Position numbers and translations under genes: made by a program. This document shows, piece after piece, positions 57,770-64,000 of a DNA stretch of 64,000 bases. Within the stretch, counting starts at the first letter, position 1. Each line of letters starts with the position of its first letter. Source of the DNA: Pseudoscleropodium purum (taxonomy: Eukaryota > Streptophyta > Bryopsida > Hypnales > Brachytheciaceae). The stretch covers positions 2,790,001 through 2,854,000 of the forward strand of contig OZ017795.1 in NCBI GenBank assembly GCA_963969395.1, read 5' to 3'. Below the pieces are notes generated by a model, which saw only the letters and a list, made by a program, of their open reading frames with translations, had not been told where the DNA came from and made no database searches.

Positions 57770-58630
57770 GACTCTTGAAGGTTTGGATAGGTTTGTCTGA
57801 TCTCAATTTTTTAATTGATTTAAATTTATTTTTTTCAAAATAGAAAAATTGATTGCCTTTCTAAAAATATATATTTTTTTAATTTATTTCAATTGGTTTT
57901 GAGGAGCAAAAGTTTTGCCATCTAAACCAAAAAACAAACAAGAGTAGTTAGAATTTTTTTTTTAAATGACTCTCATAGATTAAATTTTGTCTTTGTTAAA
58001 AAATGAGATTCATGCTATTTAGATAAGTGAGGTGAAAATTATAGAGCATCTTGTTTTGTGGGCAATTTTAGCAAAATTCTTATAAAAATAACATATTTGA
58101 TTTGTATTATAATTTAATTTTTACAATTTAAGGAAAAAGGGTTCTACATGGTTTAATTTGCTTACTAGAACAATCTCATTGTTTGGATAGGTGTGATTCA
58201 ATTCCATCATAAAACAATAAACAATTTAGTTTTTCCTTCTATCTCATACTTGCTTCTACTAAACAATTATTTAAAGAATGAAAACTAAGTTTATTTTATT
58301 GAATTTTTTTCCGAGATTCTCAACTCAATTCTTCAATATAAAAATTACAAAATCAAAATCCAAAATTCAAAATTTTTTAGTTAAGAAGACTCAAAGACTT
58401 ATAATCTAATCATACAAGGTAAAAAAACATTGTTTTCTTTACTTTAAATGCAAATATCTTGCAATCTACGTGGTCAAATAACTTGAAATTTGTTCCACAC
58501 ATTTTGGTACTAGTAAAGTGCAATACATTACAATTAGATATTAGAGAAAAATATTTAGATCTCTTTTTGCTGTTTGTAATAGAAATGACAATTGTGTGAT
58601 GAGAAAGTGGCCTTACTATTTTAGGGTTTT
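57770..58630 (+). repeat. Dispersed repeat family C, copy 2
   Basis: It is homologous over its length to 39960-40900 and in the same orientation: AAGGTTTGGATAGG, AAGTGAGGTGAAAATTAT, TTTTTCCTTCTATCTCATAC, AAGACTCAAAGACTTATAAT and CTTGAAATTTGTTCCACA blocks. Confidence 0.75.
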
Positions 58631-59929
58631 ATTTTTAATTTTTACCATGAGTATATTTTACAATGAAATATATCATTGTTGATCAAAATCATTTATATCA
58701 CTCAAATTAGTAAAAATCACTACTTCTAGTAATAGGTAATAAACTTGTAATACCCTAAAACACTTGATTTTGAGAATTTATGAAGTCATTGAACAACCAA
58801 TTGAATATTTGGATAGCCATTCTTAAAAAGTTGATTTTGAATGGATCTTTTTGAAATTCTGACACAAGGCATTGACATATATTGCCTTCTTAGTAATATA
58901 ATTTTTTGAGCAAGATGGGCAACTTTAAGCAATATGTGCAAATTTCCTCTTCTACCTCTAAGTCCTTAGCACTTGACGTCAAGGAACAAAAATTCCCTTT
59001 AAAGGAGGTAATTTACTTATAGTACATGCTAATCTGTTACTTAAACACTTTGTAGTTTGTTTGAATTTATTGTGGATGTTGGAGAAGGTGCTAAAAATTG
59101 TTTGTTATTAATGATTGATTTGCAATCCTATATGAATTATTTTGGAATGACTAAAATTTTTTTATTGGTATTTATATTTTATATTTGCAAAGTACATTAT
59201 ATTTTAATTTTGTAATATTTTTTTGCAAATAAATATGAAGACTAGCAAAAGAAATTGTATGTTGGAATTGTGATCAAGAATTGCAAAAATTGCATTTTTT
59301 TTCTACCTAAAAATAATATGATGAAAAATCATGATTTAAGTACCATTGGTCTTCTTGTTCTTGTCAAAGGTTGCCATTGGTCGTCAAGGTGGATGCTTAG
59401 TGAACAATTGGACATTTGCCCAGGATGCCATTGGTTCCTTTGTGTCTACCAAGCCTAGCCATTGGTTGTCAAAGTAGAAGGTTGGGTGTTTGCCTTATGG
59501 CATCAAATGTGAATTTTTATTTATTAAGTTATTTTATTATTAACTCTCCTAAACAATCTTGGACAATTTTCCTTCAAGTGGAACTTGCTTTTGGATGACA
59601 CTCTTGCACTTCCTAGAGATAGACGTTTACATGTCAACTCCCACTTTAATGAAGGTCTTGACTTCTTTGACTTGATTGGTCCACATGGTCCAACATGCAA
59701 TTGCAAAGAACAAGATTTTGATAATGTGGAGATTTCTATTGGTACCTATTTGCTATAACAACCTCTAACAAAGTCTGATACATCATATATCCTTTGGAAT
59801 GGAATTGTACAAAGTCAAATACCAAAGTTGTAATTGTTGTTGATCTTAACTTCTAAATTTGACTAAATAAGGCTCTTGCTCTCAATTTACATCCATATTG
59901 TAGTTCACATGAGACAAATGAATGATGCA
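58631..59929. other. Intergenic DNA, no gene seen
   Basis: It contains four CCATTGGT-type blocks between 59342 and 59465, two followed by (C/T)GTCAA. No gene is supported. Confidence 0.45.
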
Positions 59930-60420
59930 TGATTAACCCCTAAAGCCTTGAATATGTCATTTTGAAAACATAGCATTTTTTAGCAGCTTACCAAAAATTT
60001 TACTTATTTTTCTTTGGAATATTCACACATGTGACCAAAGAGTATCTTTAAGACCCAACAATTTTCATAACTTTTGACTACATGCTTACATATGTAATTT
60101 TCAGTGAAGTGTGGGCAATCTAAGCAGTGCTCCAAAAAAATTCTTAAAAAATCACTTTTTTAATAAACAAAAATTTGAAATTGGTTTCTTTTATATATAT
60201 ATATATATATAAAGCCTTTAATCATTCCAATTTGATTCATGAAATGAAAGTTATGAAGAGTTTTAGTTTGTGGGTAGTCATGGAATCTCTACTCTAAAAT
60301 AAACTTTGAAGTCCTATATTTAACTCAATTTTCAACATTTTGGAAAAAAAAACATAGAGGATAAAGATTGTATATTACAACATTACTATCTTCTCCAAGT
60401 GAAAAAACCTAAGACCACCC
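59930..60420 (-). repeat. Dispersed repeat family B, copy 5 (inverted)
   Basis: It holds ACTTTTGACTACATGC, AATCATTCCAATTTGATTCA, GAAATGAAAGTTATGAAGAG and ATGGAATCTCTACTCTAAAA in the same order as the 10070-11730 copy. A (TA)n tract lies inside at about 60193-60210. Confidence 0.75.
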
Positions 60421-61689
60421 TTTGTTGTTGTGTAATGTGAATTAAAAAAATGTCTTTTGAACATTGTATCTTTTGAACTAATTGAATTTAAATTGAATTA
60501 ATTACATGCAACCTGGTCCTATCCCCCCTTGAAAAATCAATTGCCATATAATTTGAAAAGAAAACAATAATTCCTTTTGAAAAATTAAAAGAAAGTGTGA
60601 TTTTGAAAAGAAAGTAATATCCTTGAGTGCCATGCGATTTGACTTGAAAAGCCGTTAGTACAAGTGGGATATGCTTCTTCTTTGGTTGCAACGAAATGTC
60701 ATCATTGTTGATTGTAGTGTCAAGGCTCCTATTTAATAGCATAGTTTGAGAATATAATGTTTAGAATGCTCATGATTGATTTTACAATGTTGTATATAAA
60801 TTGAAGCTAGCTAATGTCAATTGACTTCATCAATTACTCATAAGGTTGCTTATTGTGTTTTACTCTTGCTTAGTGTTGATGTTGGTTGTTCTCTCAATGC
60901 CTTTGTATTCTTGATTGTAATAAATTCTTGAATATTTTTTGAATTAATTGTATTATAGGCACAAGAATATGTTGCTTACCAAGTGATTTTGGCATCTAAC
61001 AAAGACATTTTGTCACAAAGATAGGAAATGACCATTATTGTATTCTCCACCAACATTGTTGTAACAAATTTCATGGTATGTGCAATTCTTTCTTTTCGAA
61101 GTGAATTGCAATATGCACAAGTGTTTCAACTACATTAAAAAAACTAATAGCATAGTTCAAAAAACTAATGCTTAGAGCACTTATGATGTTTACAATGTTG
61201 TACCTAAATTAATTGAAACAAGTTGATGTTAGTTAACTCGATTACTTATGAGGTTGCTTGTTATGTTTCCATTTGCTTAGTATTGATGCTAATTGTTTTC
61301 TCCATGTCTATGTGCTCTTAATTTTGAAATACATCGTCTAAAGCCAAAAGTTCAATTCTATAAACAATTCCAATAACATGAAGGAGACAAAGAAAGAGTA
61401 GACATGAGACTAAAAAAAATGTTGAAGACATTAGGGCTTAAGATTGAATGTAAAAGTTTCACATGAAATGGAAAAATGAAGAATTGATTTTATTAATGTA
61501 AATTCGGGTTTATTGTGCAAAGAAAGCAATTGAAGAAGAAAGAAGTAAATTTGGAAATTTCAAATTTCAAATGTAGGGAATTGGAAATGATTTTTGTTCA
61601 ATGGCTACATGTCAAATGTTCAAAAATTATTCCCTAACTATCTTACTATTAGGCTTGCACATGGTTTTATACTATTACTATCACCTCAA
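60421..61689. other. A+T-rich DNA, no gene seen
   Basis: A partial internal repetition exists: CACTCATGATTG/TTTACAATGTTGTA and TGAGGTTGCTT.TTGTGTTT-like blocks occur near 60770-60870 and again near 61180-61270, about 410 bp apart. No gene is supported. Confidence 0.45.
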
Positions 61690-62390
61690 AAGAGGGAGTA
61701 ATTGCATGTACAACATTACAACCATTGGGATTGGCATTTTTCAATTCCATAATTAAATTCTTAATAAATTAGTATTTTGAATCATTCTCTACTTCTTTCT
61801 ACTTACTATTTTCTTCCTATATGGCTACATATTATACAATTTCAAATGATATGAAAATTTTCAAGAATGTAGTCAACTTGCCTTAAAAAATAAATCCAAA
61901 GAGCAATCACCATTTTAAACATTTTTTCATACAAATGTGACCTTGTAGAATGCAACATCTTGTGTAAACACTAATAACTTACAATTTTAACTTTCTAAAA
62001 TTTGATACTTGAACTAGAAATGGCACATTAGAAGATTTAGGGGGCCTTTGGATGCTTGCAAGTTATCACAGCATGCGAACGTAAGAAACAAGTTCGGCGT
62101 AGTGGTCTGACGTGGCCAAGACCTTGCCATATCATTGACCAATTTTTTTTTATTTTATTATTTTATATATTTTCTTTTTTGCATTTGGAGATTAAAATTT
62201 TCTTCTTTTTTTTTTATGAAAAAAAAAATTCTGACAATGGACCATTCTCCTTGCTGAGGGGAACAGCTACGGAGGAACAAGCCCGAAATAGGCTTCTGGA
62301 CCTCTAAAAACTCTTCTAATGGTTTTGGAGCTTTTTTGGTGAAAATATAGTCAAAAAAATTTAGGGATTAAATTGATCATCTTTTATTAT
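61690..62390 (-). repeat. Dispersed repeat family B, copy 6 (inverted), split by a MITE
   Basis: AACCATTGGGATTGGCATTT and ACTTCTTTCTACTTACTA match the 10070 copy. The repeat breaks at 62025 after AGAAATGGCA and resumes at 62322 with GTTTTGGAGCTTTTTTGGTG. At this position uninterrupted copies read straight through. Confidence 0.8.
62026..62321. mobile_element. 296-bp MITE with CATTAGAAGA termini, nested in repeat B
   Basis: The left end CATTAGAAGATTTAGGGGGC and the right end, read inward, CATTAGAAGAGTTTTTAGAG are terminal inverted repeats. The interior is A+T-rich with G+C-rich flanks and includes CTGACGTGGC. The 3000 copy of repeat B gives the empty site, so both boundaries are fixed to the base. 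No target duplication is evident. Confidence 0.87.
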
Positions 62391-62484
62391 AATTCGACTA
62401 AAGTGGTAGTAGTTGTAGTGAAATAAGAACATGACAACCTTATCATTGAGTGGTAATGGATGTGTATGCTAAATTTCTTTTAAA

Positions 62485-62517
62485 TTTTAAAATAAATAAA
62501 TAAATAAATAAAAATAA

Positions 62518-62555
<38 letters not shown>
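62485..62555. repeat. (AAAT)n and (TA)n compound microsatellite
   Basis: AAATAAATAAATAAATAAAT is followed by AATAATAATTA and then about 17 TA units. Confidence 0.95.
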
Positions 62556-62557
<2 letters not shown>

Positions 62558-64000
62558 CTAACCGAATAATAAATTACTAGTAAAGGTGTTTGCTCTTTGC
62601 AATGTCTTTTTTGAAGAATTTTTGAACAATAGTTAAATTTGTTATCAACTCCCACATACATTCAATAATGTGATAGCCTAGCCAATAAATTAAAGATAAA
62701 GTACACATTTTAAACTTTAGAATCTAATATTTCTTCAACTTCAACTTTTTTTCACTATTGATTGGGATATGAAGTAATGATGGTTGAATTCCTTAGGATA
62801 CTAGGTTTGTAATAAAGATTTTAAGAAGAGACATTGAATACATGATGTAACTTTTCAAATGTTTGTTGAGAAAGTTTGAAAAGTTTAAACTTAAATGTAA
62901 TTGAATTAGTTTTTTGATAATAATAAACAACCCCAATCATTTACAATCTAAGTTGTTTGAATGTCATAGGGATTGAATGTGGCATTGAATAAACCATACT
63001 TTATTTCTAGTTTTAGAAGACATTGATTCTTTTCATTGTTCATCAATATTGTTTTTATGATTTTTCTAAATTTTTTCAAGATTAAAAGTATATTCTTCAT
63101 GAAGAATTTGAAAAGCCTTCAATAGATGGATTGTATACATCATTTTTAATTCTAGAACGTTGTCGTACTGTAAATTTGTACATATCATAAATTTGTACTA
63201 ATTTACTATTATGATAAGATTTTATTATTCGAAAGAAAGAAATTTCTTAATGATGCTTCAAGTGGCTTCAAGATGACGCTTGTAATTGACGAAGCTAATA
63301 AAAAAATACTCAATTCTAGAAAAGCTTCATCAATTTGAAGTAATCTTCTCGATTCTATAGAGTTTATATTTTGGTGTAAAGTTTGACTTTTCAATGTCAA
63401 ATTGGAGGGTTTTTTCTGAGTCTTAAGATGAGGAACCTCAACCGGATTTTGAATTTGAGTTTTCCTTATCTCAATTGCCGGATCAGCCTCTTTTGCTATC
63501 AACTCTTAAACCGTTTTATGAATGATTGCAAGATAAGGCCGGTTCTTCTCGACCACCCAAACAACCACATTTAAAGTAGTGATGGTATGGGAATCTCTAG
63601 CAAGACCCTCACGGATAAGTGATTTTGTTACAAATTGAATGTGTTGAGCTAGGTAGTCGGGAAGTGACATTCGAAGGAAGTTTTGAAGGACTAAATGAGG
63701 ACCAATATTAATACATAGTCATGGTCATTAAGGGAAGTCACGGTCATCAACGATGGTTAGAAAGGCTAGTTAACCCTTTAACTAAAGTTGATCATGCGGA
63801 TTATGTTGCCACCACTATCAGACGCATCCTCAAATTCTTACAGATGGAATGATCTTCTTATTGAAACTATAGGTTTTTACCTCTAGTGGATATGTGCTTA
63901 AGTATTAAACTTTGTTTTGTGTATAGAAGTACTTTTAGAAATCGTTTGGTGTGTTTGAAAGAAAAAGGAATAGATTCAAATTGCCCTTTTATGAATTAAA
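62556..64000. other. Intergenic DNA, no gene recognised
   Basis: From about 63.2 kb CG dinucleotides become a little more frequent and a 97-codon minus-strand frame is open (63209-63502), but it shows no family resemblance. The sequence may approach another gene or repeat beyond the window. Confidence 0.45.

Noticed and set aside
63209..63574. 97-codon minus and 63-codon plus frames near the right edge
   Set aside because: They overlap each other, show no family motifs and have A+T-driven composition.

Overview
The window looks like nuclear DNA of a land plant. It has a plant nepenthesin-type aspartic protease with spliceosomal introns, a plant-style single-exon F-box gene, a plant-type ubinuclein-like gene, and several MITE and transposon remnants. 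Gene density is very low: two confident intact genes, one probable short gene and a few broken ones in 64 kb. Most of the DNA is extremely A+T-rich, visibly poor in CG dinucleotides, and made of eroded repeats. The two best genes sit in islands that are clearly richer in G+C and CG. A bryophyte or other seed-free plant would fit this contrast, but the sequence alone does not settle the lineage.

Layout. 1-17 kb: eroded repeats, a Lys/Pro-rich pseudogene (6.5-6.9 kb, minus strand) and a 976-bp Tc1/mariner remnant with terminal inverted repeats, TA duplications and the transposase C-terminus (8.64-9.62 kb). 17-24.6 kb: a G+C-richer island carrying a three-exon aspartic protease gene (21.2-23.5 kb). 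Its first intron has a GC-AG boundary, and both introns and the 3' flank contain their own tandem repeats. 25-37 kb: eroded repeats, a palindromic CACTA-type MITE with a TAG target duplication (30.8 kb), a near-perfect 44-bp foldback (29.35 kb) and minisatellites. 37.1-38.2 kb: an intronless short ubinuclein-like gene holding only the N-terminal HIR-complex parts. 38.6-46 kb: repeats, a possible exon fragment of an EEP-fold protein and a 278-bp MITE. 46.8-48.6 kb: a G+C-richer stretch without a recognised gene. 50.2-54.2 kb: the F-box gene island. 54.3-64 kb: eroded repeats and a second MITE (62.03-62.32 kb) nested in an older repeat.

At least seven dispersed repeat families, named A to G here, recur inside the window and can be aligned by eye. 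They explain much of the apparently empty DNA. The genes do not form a pathway. By family, the protease is secretory or vacuolar/apoplastic, the F-box protein is an SCF substrate receptor, and the ubinuclein-like protein would act on histone H3.3 deposition. No tRNA, rRNA, CRISPR or organellar insert was recognised.
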